Notes: generated by a model not told the origin, from the letters alone. 31,904 nucleotides of DNA from Gonium pectorale (GCA_001584585.1 LSYV01000059.1:96665-128568); one strand, 5' to 3'. Shown: positions 1 through 11,501, counted from the first letter of the stretch. Translations and numbers: made by a program.

Positions 1-10
1 GGGGGGGGGG

Positions 11-165
11 GTATTCAGTCCGGGGCGGGGGGTGAGGGGTGTAACTCAGTCTTGGGTGGGAGCGCGGGGTAACTCATTCCAGGTGGGGGGACTCAGTCCG
101 GGTGGGAGGGGGAGTACTCAGTCCGAGGGGGGGTGTTACTCAGTCCGGGGGGAGGCTGCAGTGCG
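11..165. repeat. G-rich minisatellite at the window start
   Basis: About six imperfect units share a core close to ACTCAGTCCGGG, each followed by a run of G. Units begin near 11, 41, 69, 89, 114 and 134, so spacing is irregular at about 20-30 bp. The strand is strongly G-rich and could form G-quadruplexes. The window itself begins with a run of G, so this array may be where assembly stopped. It lies just upstream of the exon at 312 and may be inside that gene's last intron. Confidence 0.75.
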
Positions 166-311
166 CAAAGCGGTCCGGGCATGGGTCGGGAGGCGATTAA
201 AGGTATGGTAAATTGTTAATCCTTGTATGGCTTTGTTGGTGGAGGTCCTCAACCGTCGCCTTTGCTGCCCCCGGCGTGCCTGCACTCCCACTCCCGCTCC
301 CACTCACGCAG

Positions 312-614
312 GCCCCCGACGTGCGTCAGGCCCTCCGCGGACTGCGCGACCTGCCCCGCGCCCCCGAGGGAGCCCCGCCGGCGCCCGACCTGGTTTCGGT
401 GCTGCAGGAGGCCTTCGTGGCGGCGTCTCGTGGCGGCGGAGGTGTTGGCGGAGGCGCCGCAGGCGAGGGCGGCCCAGCCACCGCATCCGCCGGCGGGCCG
501 TCACTCCTGTCTGGCGTGGCGGGCGCGGTTCGGGAGTGGGGCGTGGAGGGCACAGTGGGGGCGGTGGTCAAGGCAGGCACGAGGGTGGCGCTGGAGGCGG
601 CGTCGCGGCTGTGA
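312..614 (+). CDS. 3'-terminal exon of an unidentified gene
   Basis: A 3' splice site (CTCACGCAG, ending at 311) opens a frame of 100 codons that ends in TGA at 612-614. The peptide starts APDVRQALRGLRDLP, continues with an amphipathic stretch VSVLQEAFVAASR, has a Gly/Ala/Ser-rich linker, and ends VVKAGTRVALEAASRL. Composition and codon choice match the other real exons here (strong G/C at third positions). The frame stays open a little upstream of the splice site but without an ATG. No domain is recognised. The upstream exons would lie left of the window or within the minisatellite. The call as a real exon rests on the splice signal and codon bias only. Confidence 0.5.
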   Translation, partial: APDVRQALRGLRDLPRAPEGAPPAPDLVSVLQEAFVAASRGGGGVGGGAAGEGGPATASAGGPSLLSGVAGAVREWGVEGTVGAVVKAGTRVALEAASRL

Positions 615-891
615 GGTGCAGCGGCTGCGAGGCCAGAGCGGTGCAGCCCCCGTACGATGCGTTGGCTGCTTTGTCCGTTCGTTTAGTTGCGCGTTGAGGG
701 GAGATTGAGTGTTGCGTCCCGGAGTTTGCTGGCGTGTGGGAGCGAGAGAGGAGAGCGCAGGTTGTGGAGACTGTGCGTTGGGAGCTGGAGCAAGAGCGTG
801 TGGAGAGGACAGCGGGGTTGTTGGAGCGGGGTTGGTGGAGCCGTGGAGGGGTGAGTGTTGGGGGGGGGGCGGGGGCGAGTCCGGAGGGCGC

Positions 892-927
892 AGTGGAGTG
901 GAGTGGAGTGAAGTGGAGTGGAGTGGG
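892..927. repeat. GGAGT pentanucleotide repeat
   Basis: About seven tandem GGAGT units with one A substitution. The wider stretch 615-2190 is GC-rich in its first third and more balanced after about 1100; I see no convincing gene in it. Short open frames at 709-1101 and 1793-2194 lack recognisable domains and good splice context. Confidence 0.8.
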
Positions 928-2787
928 AAAGGAGTAGGAGAGGAGTGTGTGGGAGCGTACCGAGGGAGTCGCCGTCGCCGCAACCCAAGACTGCCGTATG
1001 CACCGGGTGTGTTACGTATGCGCTACGGAGTGCAGAAAACAGGTCTAAGATTCAGCGAGTACAGGACAGGATCTGAGCAAGGGGCGCCGCGCCCAGTGTG
1101 AGGGAAGAGAGGCAGAGGAGATCAATTCTAGCTGAAAGAGTCCTGACTATAGCATTGGTAGAGGGGGGCAAGGGGAGATAGAGGACGTGGAAGGATGATG
1201 AGGTCGGCGAGGAAAAGCGCCGCCGCGCGCCGCACTCATTCAGCCTGTATCAGTCCCGGAAACTAGGACCGCCACTGTCTGGCCATTCCATCATGACGCA
1301 ATCGTCGGTTGCCGCTTACTTCCCCCTCGCTCTCGCCCCAGACACTGTATCCAAGTATGTGTATCTTGTGTATGCGTCGAGCGTTTCCCTATGCCATGTA
1401 CGGTGTACCATGGCTCAATGCTAAGTACCTTCGTTTCCACTCTCCTGGGCTGTTTATCATAATGACCGTCGCGCGAGGCACGTGCAAACCGTCCTACCTA
1501 CTTAGTTCGGTACGGCGTAAGTTGACCCGCTGAGCTTGTCTGGCTATACTATCTCGCACATACATTAGAACAAGGAGCTTCATGTGGGGTCGATTATGCA
1601 TTATGGGTGATCTTGGAAGCCTCCAAAGTCTACAGCGTTGTTAAGCAAAGCCAAAATGGGCTGTGGACCATCAGCAACTGCATCAGGGGCTACGGCTATG
1701 ACAACGGCTCAACGTCGCTGTGACGTGCCGCTCGAAGATTGGCGCGCCGAGGTCAGCTATCTAGGTTCAGGGACAGCTCCCTCATTTAGTTCGTGAGCGC
1801 TCAAGAATATCTTTTGCTCTTCACTGGCCTGTCAACAGAAGGTGGAGGCATGGTTCCTGTCACTTCCTCCCAACCTGCACCAGTACAAACGCCTGTTGCT
1901 GCCGGAGGAGGGTTGTATGGTCGCCCGATGGACTCAGCAGGTGGGTCGGCGGGTGGAATTTTAGGTTCTATCTGGGCTGGTAACAGAAGCCGTTGGAACG
2001 GAACTATTGTACAGCTATGGGCCATGCACAGTGATGACAAGCCTGCCGTTGAGGCGTGCTCGATGTCAGCAAACCTTCCATGCACAGTTGGTTGGACGGC
2101 GCTCCGCGTGTGTACCGGGCAACCCATGGCAGCCCCTTTGTCCGTGCACGCGTCCATACGTGCGCCTGGTGAGTCCGGCTGGCCGGCGGACTGATGAAGG
2201 CTGGCACAGGCCACAACCCTGGCCCGACTAGGCAGAGAGTGCACAAAGGCTGGTAAGGCGTGCCTGGCCTCCGTGTTTGCCCGCCCAATGTTTGGGAACT
2301 TGCGGGCACAGCGCTATATGTACCGCCACTGGCTGAAAGACCCACGTACGAACATGCGAGCGCCCGTATCGTATGCGGAAAGGACGCGGCGGCTGCAGGC
2401 AGCTATGAACCTTGGATGCCATAGCTGCAATGTTGCGTCATGACTGCACGCACGCGCGCGTACATGGGATTTCGATCTATGTGCGTATCCCCGAAGCGGG
2501 GCCAAGTACGTTAGCCGAGGGAGAAATCTATACATAGTTGCCGTACATACGAGGCCGTACCCGCCACTTTGACCCGTCGCTCCACAAGTACCGAGGCCCA
2601 TCCACCCTCCTGCGTGATCTTGACCCGACGTGCGTATCTGCATGTCCACCCTACCGTACTTGCACGCGAAAGCTGACAGCGCGCCACTGAAGTCAGAACC
2701 AAATCTCCCAGCGCTACTCTCGCTCGCTATCGGGTATGTACCGCTATCGCCAGCAGCTCGCAAGCACGCACCCTTCATTCTGTGCAG

Positions 2788-5700
2788 TACCTCGAGCGCC
2801 GCGGGCTGCCCGAAGACGACGCCATGCGCGTATTGGTTTACCGTGACAAAGCTGCGAGGGCGACGGCGGCACCTACGTCAGTCGTCGATACGGCGGCAAG
2901 CCCTCAGGTACACGCTGCTGTGCTGGGAATGCGGAGTGTATGCTTGGCTGGTGCTTGCAGCAGCGGCGGTGCTGACTCATCAATTAAGCAATGCGCCGCC
3001 CAGATGAACGCGGCTGCTACCGCCTGCGTGCCTCTATTCACATCATCCTGCGTGCAGGCATCCCTCATGCCGCTGGCAGCAGCGGCGCCAGCGTCGTCGG
3101 CGCCGCCTACGAGCACAACGCCTACTCAGCAACAGGCTTCAGTACCACCGCCGGCACAGCAGCAGCAGCAGCCATCCGGATCGAGAGCCCCTGCTGGCGG
3201 CCCACTGGGTCCGCCGAGATCACCCCTCATGGTAAGATACATCGTGCGCCCGGTGCGCTCCGTTGACTGCAGAAGCGACGTCCACCCTCTTCAGCACCCA
3301 AACATCAGCTGCTGCCAGGCTGCTTGCCTGGTGTCTGAGGTTGGCTTTGGCGGCTGCGAACGGGCACCCCTCGCCCGCCCGTGCGGTTGAGGTGCCGGGC
3401 TACAGCAGCCAAGGCGGTTGTTATTCTTGCATTCTCTGTGTGTGGCACTAGCTGTGTGCGTGCTGGGCGGAATCGGGTATGTGGCCGGTATATCGGGTAT
3501 GTCGGAGGGCACGCACATACGTATGTCCCCGGAGGGCCTACGCACGCACTTGCCACATGCCATTGGCACCCGCACGGCACCACAGAAATTGGCCAAGAAG
3601 GGTCTGCAGCTGACGAGAAAGGCCATTGAGCAGATCAAGGACGCTCTTCCATTCCCAGGTGCGCATGCGGGCGCGCCCTTTGACGTTGATGGGGTTCGAA
3701 TGTAAGATCGCACGGCCATTGATGCTGCCTATCTTCATATACCCGGGCATTTATGTGCAGCGCGTCTATCGCTTCTCAGTCCTGGCGGCTGCGTGCTTGA
3801 TTGTTTGTTTGCAGGCAAGGAGGCTGCGAGCCTGGCGCTGGTGGTGCTCAACCTGGTAGACACGGCGATGGCCAACGCCGACAACCTGCAGCAGCTGCAG
3901 GATCGCGCGCTGGCGTTCCTCGACATCCTGGACGCATACCACACTACGTTGCTGCAGATCGAGAAGTATAAGGGAGTGGTGGGCGAGTACTCACGGCTGT
4001 TGGAGGTGAGGGCGTGTGCGTGCGTAACATTTGTGCAGTCCGGGACTTGTGCAGTCCGTGCGCCCATCACATACAATTGATGGGATGGGTTCATTCGGCT
4101 CGCTGTTTGCGCCGGAGAGTAATTGTGTTTTGCACCGCCGGCCAGGTGCACGGTTCCAGCTGCAGAGCCAAGAGAAGCGCTGGCGAAGGGCCCGGTCAGG
4201 GGCGTCAACAATGTTAGAGCGTGTCACCCTATAAGACCTGCCTAGCACACACAAGGTACATTACTACTGCACTCCAGCAGCTCAGCATGTATGCCTTACA
4301 ACGCCTGCGTGCCAGCCACCCACCGCCCACACCCTCCAACCCATACCCGCACCACGCGCGCCCGGCGGCCGCCTCCCCGCCCTACTGCTGCCCCGCACAC
4401 ACACACACACACAAGTGCAGGGCATTTGCAAGTACGCGCAGACGTACACGAACCGCAACTGCATCATGAAGCTGCTGACCGGCAGCGACGACCGCGAGCA
4501 CTACGACGAGCTGGTGGCGGGTCTGGTGGACCTCACGCAGCGGGTCCTGCTCTGTGTGGGCTTTGACAGCAACGCCCGGCTGCAGGGCGTGCAGGCTGCA
4601 GTGGCGGAGGCGGCGGAGGCACTGCAGCGGGTATCGGTCTACACTGTAAGTGGGTGCGGTCCGGTGCGGTGCGGTGCGCGACACCTTGCATGCCTGTGAA
4701 CGCTCACGCCGCGTGTGTGTGGCCAGCACGTGTGCCTCGAGCGGTTGTGGGGGCAGAGGCAGCGATCAGTTCCGGGCATTCTTGTGGGGCGCACGGGGCG
4801 AGGGCTAATTGCTGAGTTTGCTCAGTGTGCTTGGACATGCTGCGTTGGCATTTCATCTTCTTGCAGTTGAAGTCGAAAACTCCCTATGAGGGGAAACTGC
4901 GGATAGACGGCGGTTGCTAATAAACATGCTCGCTGTATTTGTTCGTAAAAGGAGCGATGCATGCAACGACACCTCGCTCTTGCCCATACCACAAGGTAAC
5001 CGTTCCGCCGCTTCCCACACCACCCTCCATCCGTACATTGTGGATGTACGTGCACAGGACCACGCCGCGCGGGTGCGCAGCGCGGTGCAGGCCGCGGGCG
5101 GGCTGGAGGCCGTCATGGCCGACCCCGCCAAGCTGCAGGCGGTGCTGGAGCAGATGGAAGACGGCCAGCGCATCACGGTGGAGGCGGTCAGGTCGCTGCT
5201 GGCCGCGCACCTGGACCGCGGCCCTCACTGCAAGATAAGGCAGCCCGACCTGCAGCTGTTTTGGAAGCTGACCTACCCCGGTGAGGCCAGCGTCCCATGG
5301 GCCATGTTCTGGTCGGACTTCCCCGCGGGGCTGGCGAGGGTCTGCTCTGCGCCCTCCGCCGCCGCCGCCATCGCCGACACTAGTACAACCTCTGTGACGA
5401 CTCCCGCTGCAAGTGGCGGCGGCAGCGGCAGCACGTTGGCGCAAAGGATGGTCCGGCTCCTGGCCACCAAGGCGGCTCGCGCCGCGTTCCAGTGCGCGGT
5501 GGAGCTGGAGGACAACGCGCGTGTGAGCGTGTACGAGCTGCACCTGGCCTTCAGCGGCGCGGGCGATCTGGAGGACGAGGCGCGCGCGCTGCTGGAGCGG
5601 GTGGCGGGGCGCGGCGGCCTGGACGGCCTGGAGGAGGGGGCGTTCACCTGGGAGCCCGCGGCCGCGCCGCCGACCGACACGGCGGCGTGGCCTGGCGGCA

Positions 5701-8700
5701 GCATCCCGGCGGCGGGTGACGGTGATGACGGCGATGGCGGGGGTGGTGGTGGCGGCGGACATGGCGGGAGTCCTTCGACAAAGACCTTCAGCACCACGCG
5801 GATGCAGCTGCCGCAGGTGGACCCAAATTACGTCGGGCGCGAGGAGGCCGCGTGCGACGTGGTGGGCGTCCTCACTCGGGGCGGTTCATCAGCGCTGCTG
5901 CTGGCGGGCGGCGGCATGGGCAAGTCATCGTTGGCTATTGATGTGGGCTGGCGGCTGTTCAGCGCGGGCAGCCTGCCGGCGGGCGCGCTGTGGGTGGACC
6001 TGCGTGGTGCGCGTAGCTCCGTGGAGGTGGAGGCGCGGTTCTGCTCGACGCTTGGGATACAGCGGGTAAGCTCGTTATCGGGTCCCGGATGGGTCGCTTG
6101 TTCGTTTGCAGTTGTAGTAGTTGGGGCGCTGAGCGCTGTGGCTGAGTCGGACACACACCCGAGACATTTCAGCATAAACTTGCGAGTAAACCTGAATATC
6201 CTGTGAGAACGGATGGCAACATGGGCGATGACGTGCGAAGGCACCCACGTGCGGGTGCGCGTGCTACACGCACGCGTACACACGTACGCAGCACGGACGG
6301 GGCACGCATTGCAGCAGGCGCTCTAACCCACATACAACTAGCGTCTGTAAATGCTGTTGCTGCGGTGTTGAGTGTATCTGCTAACACGCTCCTCATCATC
6401 GAAACAAGCCCTCGCCCTGGCTGGCTGGCAAGCAGGAGCAAGAGGACAACGTGGGGCGCATCGTCGTCGCCATCAGCAAGGCAGCCGACGGAGGAGTAGC
6501 GGCGGAATCCCAGGCGTCCAAGCCCGAGTCGCTGTCGCTGCTGCTGGTGGTCGACAACGCGGAGGACGCGCTATCTGACGAGGCAGCCGCAGGCACGCTG
6601 CACGGGATGCTGTCCCACGTGAGTACGGTAGACTCGATGCGCGTGTGGAGTTCGTCACCGATACGAAAACTATTGACGGAACCGCCTACTGGGGCAAGTA
6701 TCATGATCAGTCCCAGCGGCCGGATGATGCTATGTCAGCTTCTAGGCAGAGGACCCGCCGTGCACGAATCACCAAACAGGCGGTATACTCATGCACTGGT
6801 ACCAGACGCCTGTGTCCAGCAGCAACCCGGTATCTAGGTGCGGCCCTGCCTGTGTGCCCCGAGCAGCTCGCAGCGCCTCGCTGCGTTCAGCAGCACCTCA
6901 TCCGTAGATGTGAGGAGCTTGCTTGCGGCCCTGTGTGCACTGCTCTGGATGAGGCAGCACCTCTTGAGCGTGCATGCACTCGCTCGCTGCCTCCCGGGCG
7001 GCCGCTCGCTGCACACCCGCAGATCACACGCGCGGCCGGCGCGTCGGTGCGCATGCTGGTGACGTCGCGTGTGCCGCTGGGCGCCGAGGTGGCCAAGCTG
7101 GTGGAGGTGCGCGTGTCGGAGCTGGGCCCGCAGGCCGCGTCGAGGTTCGTTCGCAGCATAGCACAGGACGTCACACCCGAGCAGGCGGCCACCGTCGCGG
7201 CCGCCTGCGGCTGTGTGCCGCTGGTGCTGCGGCTGGTGTCGGAGGCACTCGTCCGGGGGCAGCTCACGCTCAAGGTGTGTGTGGACGTTGATACTGGGTT
7301 AGGTGCGCGCCTTGACGGGTTTCGGTCACACAGCTTGCATGTAGGGACGCGCCGCGCGGCACGCCGAGCCAATGTCATCAGGCAGACCGGTCTGAACACT
7401 ATACCATGACGGCGTCAGCTTGGGATGACCACCAGTTAAACATTACTCCCAAACAAGCCCCAACCGCACATACATGCCGGTGTGCGTCCGTCTGCAGGAC
7501 ATGCCCACCGTGGCGTCGTGCGGTGGCGGTCCGACCGCTCCGGCAGCAGCCGCTAGCGGCGCCGCAGTGTACACTGTTTCGGCGACCCCGAACGCAGCCG
7601 CTCCCGCGGATGCAATGGGGGTGTCCGCACCCGCGTCCGCATCCGCCGCCACGGAGCTTAGCAGCAGCAGGCCGCCGCCGCCCTACCCGGTTGCTGTGGC
7701 CGTGGAGATCGTGCTGCGCAGCCTGACCTGGCCGCTGCAGCGCGCCGTCATGCAGCTGGCGGTGTTCCCCGCGGCCTTCAGCAGCGGGGACGCCGCCGCC
7801 GTGATGGCCACCTCGCAGCAGCAGGCGGCCTCCACGCTGGCGGCCCTGTACCGGCAGGGCCTGCTGCAGAACAGCGCCCGCCGCAGTAGCGCGGAGCCCT
7901 TCATCATGCACGCCTCCATCCGGCAGGCCGCCGAGCAGCTGGCCGCGCGCGTGGACCCGACCACGCAGCCCGCGGCCCGGGTCCGTTACGCGCGGCTCGT
8001 GCTGCAGCTGCTGAGCGAGTGGGCGGGCATGTACCGCTCCCGCGAATACCGCCTCGCGCTGAAGCTGGCCCGCGACCGCCTGCCGGACATAGGGCACCTG
8101 GTGGAGCTGATCAGCCCGCAGCCGCCGCCACAGCCGCAGCCGGCACAGCCGCCGCTGTCGCCACCGCAGCCGTCCCAGCAGCCGCCACAGCAACCAAATG
8201 CAGGGACGGCGACTGCGGAGGTCAGCCACGTGGCAGCCACGGGCTGCGGGTCGGCGTGCGTCAGCGGCGACCGTGGCAGCGGCGGCGGCGGCGTAAGTGA
8301 GAGCTTGCTGGCGCTGCTGTGGCATGACTTGGCAGCGGCGCTGACCAACGAGCTGTTCATGTTGCTGGAAGCGATGGGCGTTGTCACCACACTGGAGCCC
8401 GCGTGCGCTGCGCTCGCCGGCGAGGCTGAGGGCGGCGTTGGCAGCGGAGGAGGACGCAGTGGCGCAGTGGCTGGGAACGCAGCCAGCGCGTCCCTGCTCC
8501 TGTCCAACGTCCACTTCTTCCTGGCCCACATCAAGCACATGAGGTGCCGCTACGCCGACGCCCAGGGCCACGCCCGCGCGTGCGTGGACGTGCGGGTGCA
8601 GGAGCTGGGGGAGGACAGCCTCGAGGCCGGCAAGGCGATGTACTGCCTCGGGTGGTGCCTGCACTTTCTCGACCGCAGCGCGGAGACTAAGCCGCTGTAC

Positions 8701-9873
8701 GAGAAATTCTTACAGGTGGGCGGCATGTCTATTACAGAACCCGCACGCAATCGCCCACATATGGTGCGGCTGCCGGCTTGCTGGCGCGTATTGTTCCTGT
8801 TGGTGTATTGAAGGCCTAGCACAGTGCCAGCAGCAGCTCCCCCACCCCAATATTCGCAATTCGTTCATGCCCCCCCGGCTTTGACGGACGTGTAACCTGT
8901 AACATGTAACCTGTAGCAGCAAGGCTACCGCTGGCAGGTGCGTGGCTGGCTCCCGGTATCTTGGTTGCGCATTCCCCGCCGGATGTGGATGCAAGCCCGA
9001 GTCTGGGCGCCCGCTGCCATAGCCCATCGGCCGCTCATCGGCACTGCTGCGGTGTCTACTTGCCTCCCTCCCATACACACATACTCATGCCGATCAACTC
9101 GCTACCTGCCGCCCAGCCCCCCTTCTCCCTTTCTCCCCGTTCGGAACCACTGTTATTACCGCCAGGCTTGCAGGCGGTGCCTGGGCGAGGACCACCCGGA
9201 CACGGCGCAGAGCCTGCACGGGCTGGCGAGCTGCCTAAGCATGCTGGGGCAGGACGAGGAGGCGATCCAGCTTTTCGGTCGGGCGGCCGAGCTGCGGCAG
9301 CGCCTGCTCGGCGCCGAGCACCCCGACGTAATGAACAGCCTGAACGGTCTGGCCAGCTGCCACGCCATGCTCTGCGAGTGGCCCAAGGCCGAGCCGCTCT
9401 TCCGGCGGCTGCTGGAGATGCGCATGCGTGTGCAGGGCGAGGAGCACTCAGGAACGGCCTCCGCGCTCAAAAACCTCGCGATGTGCGTCAAGCGACAGGA
9501 CCGGCTGGGTGAGGCGGAGGCGCTGAACCGGCGGGCGCTGGAGCTGCACACGCGGGTGCACGGGGAGGGCCACCCGCAGACGGCGGCGTGCATGTTCAAC
9601 CTTGCGGCGTGCGTGGACGTCCAGGGCGGCAGGGAGGCCGAGGCGGAGCCGCTGTACCGGCAGGCGCTGGCCATCAACAGACAGGTGATGGGGGAGGAGC
9701 ACCCGTACACGGCGGCGACGCTATCAAACCTGGCGGGGTGCGTACAGGACCAGGGGCGGATTGAGGAGGCCCGCGAGCTGTGGAGGGAGCTCGTGGAAAT
9801 TCGGCGGCGCACGTTGGGGCCGGACCACGAGGAGACCGTGGACGCCGAGAAGAGCCTAGAAGAATGCGTGTAG
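2788..9873 (+). CDS. NLR/STAND-like protein: HeLo/MLKL-type helical bundle, NB-ARC, winged helix, TPRs (5' end undetermined)
   Basis: Ten exons join in phase: 2788-2907, 3058-3231, 3586-3658, 3815-4005, 4421-4645, 5058-6065, 6436-6618, 7023-7274, 7498-8715 and 9166-9873, giving 1383 codons before TAG. No start codon was found, so the N terminus is incomplete. Counting from 2788: Pro/Gln/Ala-rich linker (41-98); an alpha-helical domain (about 99-250) resembling HeLo/MLKL N-terminal bundles; two short related helical modules (262-470); Gly-rich linker; VGRE box and P-loop GGGMGKSS (~549); Walker B LLLVVDNAED (~635); sensor RMLVTSR (~670); CVPL in the GLPL position (~722); winged helix with LAVFPAAFSS (~805-895); a Pro/Gln linker; then TPRs to the end with the kinesin-light-chain signature (GEDHPDTA, GAEHPDV, GEEHPYTA). 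In known families such proteins are ATP-switched sensors that trigger defence or cell death; that role is inferred here. The first P-loop Gly is Ala. The 6436 acceptor could also be 6433 or 6409. Confidence 0.85.
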
Positions 9874-10394
9874 AGGGGGCAGGGGCCTCCCTTGGGCGGG
9901 GAGCAGGCTTGCAGCGTTTTCGTAGCTCGTGTCTGTGCCCACTTCGTTAAGATCTTCTCCGGGTTTGCTTGTGATGCCGAGTGGGCAGTGGAAGCCAGGC
10001 ACCCGCCGGCGGCGCAGCAGATGCTGCACGCCGCTGGGTGGGCCATAGGTGCCCGGATGTTGGCCTCTGGGGGCGCCCGGTCCTGGCACCTGCACGAACT
10101 GGTGTGGCTGGTGCAGGCCCTGGGCTTGGACGAGGCTGCGTCTGAACACAAGCATTGCATTTGTCGCGGGATCGGGGAGAGTGGAGCGAGTGGAGTGTAT
10201 GACCGCAGAAGTGTGGTGTGGCTCCCCATGGCAGTGTTTCATTAATGCACGTCAGCCGTTGTTTTTCGCAACATCGCATGCAAGTTTCCATCCACTACAA
10301 CTCCTAAGTACCAAGGGGTTCAAGTGCTCGTGTTCGTGCCGGCGGTGCATACGTGCAAATACCCGGAGGCAAGCGAACGCGGCACGACGCCGCC

Positions 10395-10406
10395 TGTAAC
10401 CTGTAA
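10395..10406 (+). promoter_or_regulatory. Paired TGTAA polyadenylation signals for the NLR-like gene
   Basis: TGTAA occurs at 10395-10399 and 10402-10406, about 525 bp past the stop codon. TGTAA is the usual volvocalean poly(A) signal. The 9874-10394 interval would be the 3' UTR. The signal falls at or near the edge of the inverted Rieske duplication, so the two units converge tail to tail. Confidence 0.5.
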
Positions 10407-10825
10407 TAACTTGGCAACAAGCCGGCTCTTCGCCAATCCGGACGGGCTCAAAGCTGCTGAGACGCGCAGTGCCGCATCCCCAACGTACAATCGTGCAATC
10501 CAGCCACATGCCAAGTACGGAGTGCCAGGACATCGGCCCGTACATGCACATTGCCTGATGACCTTTTCCTGGTGCCCCGCCCTCCTAGCTCAACCGCGCT
10601 CAGGCTGGCAGCAACTGTCCAAGCGCTCAGGCGCCGCGGGTCAGGTCTTTGTAATCATGGTACAGGCGCACATGCCTCAGTCCTCTGGGTTTCATGCCCC
10701 CCGAAAGCCGAAGCCCCAAAACCTATGCGATCCGGGCGCCAAGATAGACCTTGGTGCGCAGGACCTGGCCGTGTGCGCTCACTGGCGTCTCCCCGCGTCC
10801 CCAGTTACTTGCGATTGCCCAGGTC

Positions 10826-10930
10826 CTCCAGGTCCGCCACCGCGGGGCCTTGGATGTAATCGCCGCACGCGCTGTAGGAGCTACCGTGGCAGGGGCAGTC
10901 GAAGGTCCTGTGGAGATGGGAGGTTGGGGC
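10826..10930 (-). pseudogene. Duplicated last exon of a Rieske-domain oxidoreductase
   Basis: On the minus strand an acceptor (CCACAG) is followed by an exon reading TFDCPCHGSSYSACGDYIQG and ending LEDLGNRK then TAA. This is the second half of a Rieske 2Fe-2S domain; CPCHGS supplies the second Cys/His ligand pair. It differs from the exon at 22954-23056 by about four bases, including the stop codon (TAA versus TAG), and about three residues near the C terminus. No upstream Rieske exons are visible on this strand up to 12 kb, so it is an orphan exon and presumably not translated. Boundaries are good to a few bases. Confidence 0.75.
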
Positions 10931-10951
10931 GGTGGGCAGATGGGCTGGAAG

Positions 10952-11501
10952 CATGGTATTCCAGAAAGGCCTTGCCAAGGACCTTTTCCCGTTTTTCCGG
11001 GCTTGCAAGGACCTTTCCCAGGCCCCGTGCCTTGCGGGGAAGGCGTTTTGACCGGCCTCAGGCGGGGCAGGTCCTTGCAGCGCAAGGAGGCCGCAAGGCA
11101 AAAGGTCCTGCTGGCAAGGGATTATACTGGGGTTTGGGGAGTGCAAAGTCCTTGGGGCCGATGCGCGTGCGGAGCGGGGGTCAGGGGAGCCGGGGCGGCG
11201 GGGGGCGCGGGAGGAGCGGAGTGAAGGGGCACTTAGAGGGAACGTACGACAATCACAGCCGTGTCTGGCCGAGAATTCTGGATTCTTTCAGGGCCTTCAG
11301 TGGGAGGATAAGTGCTGACCCGACTTTCAATCACCGTTACGCATGCGTGCAAAGTCCCCGCAAGGAGCGTTTTGCAGCGGCTTCCTTGCAGCAAGGAAGG
11401 ATTTCAGGAGGGCGCAGTGAAAGTCCTTGCAGGCCAAGGGGCTGGAAAAGCGGACATTCCTTGCAGCCAAGGACCGTTTTGAGACGTCGTGGAGAACCCT
11501 G
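10952..11501. mobile_element. hAT-like non-autonomous element (~550 bp)
   Basis: The block is flanked by a direct repeat CTGGAAGC (10945-10952 and 11503-11510), consistent with an 8-bp target-site duplication. Its ends are imperfect inverted repeats: CATGGTATTCCA on the left and, reverse-complemented, CAGGGTTCTCCA on the right (9 of 12 identical). The paralogous sequence near 22905-22925 lacks the block and joins the two flanks directly, acting as an empty site. Eight-base duplications and short CAGGG-like termini are typical of hAT elements. No transposase is present. The interior is full of small palindromes of the form CCTTGCAG-(0-3)-CAAGG. Confidence 0.7.

Noticed and set aside
213..614. 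Open frame taken as a complete 133-codon gene starting at 213
   Set aside because: The first third lacks an ATG and has intron-like composition; a clear acceptor at 311 makes 312-614 the better exon.
7399..8664. Long minus-strand open frame opposite the NLR gene (421 codons)
   Set aside because: It is the reverse shadow of the high-GC exon 7498-8715, whose plus-strand winged-helix and TPR motifs are clear.
9156..10229. Long minus-strand frame opposite the TPR exon
   Set aside because: Reverse shadow of the TPR repeats; the plus strand carries the repeated G-x-x-HP signature.
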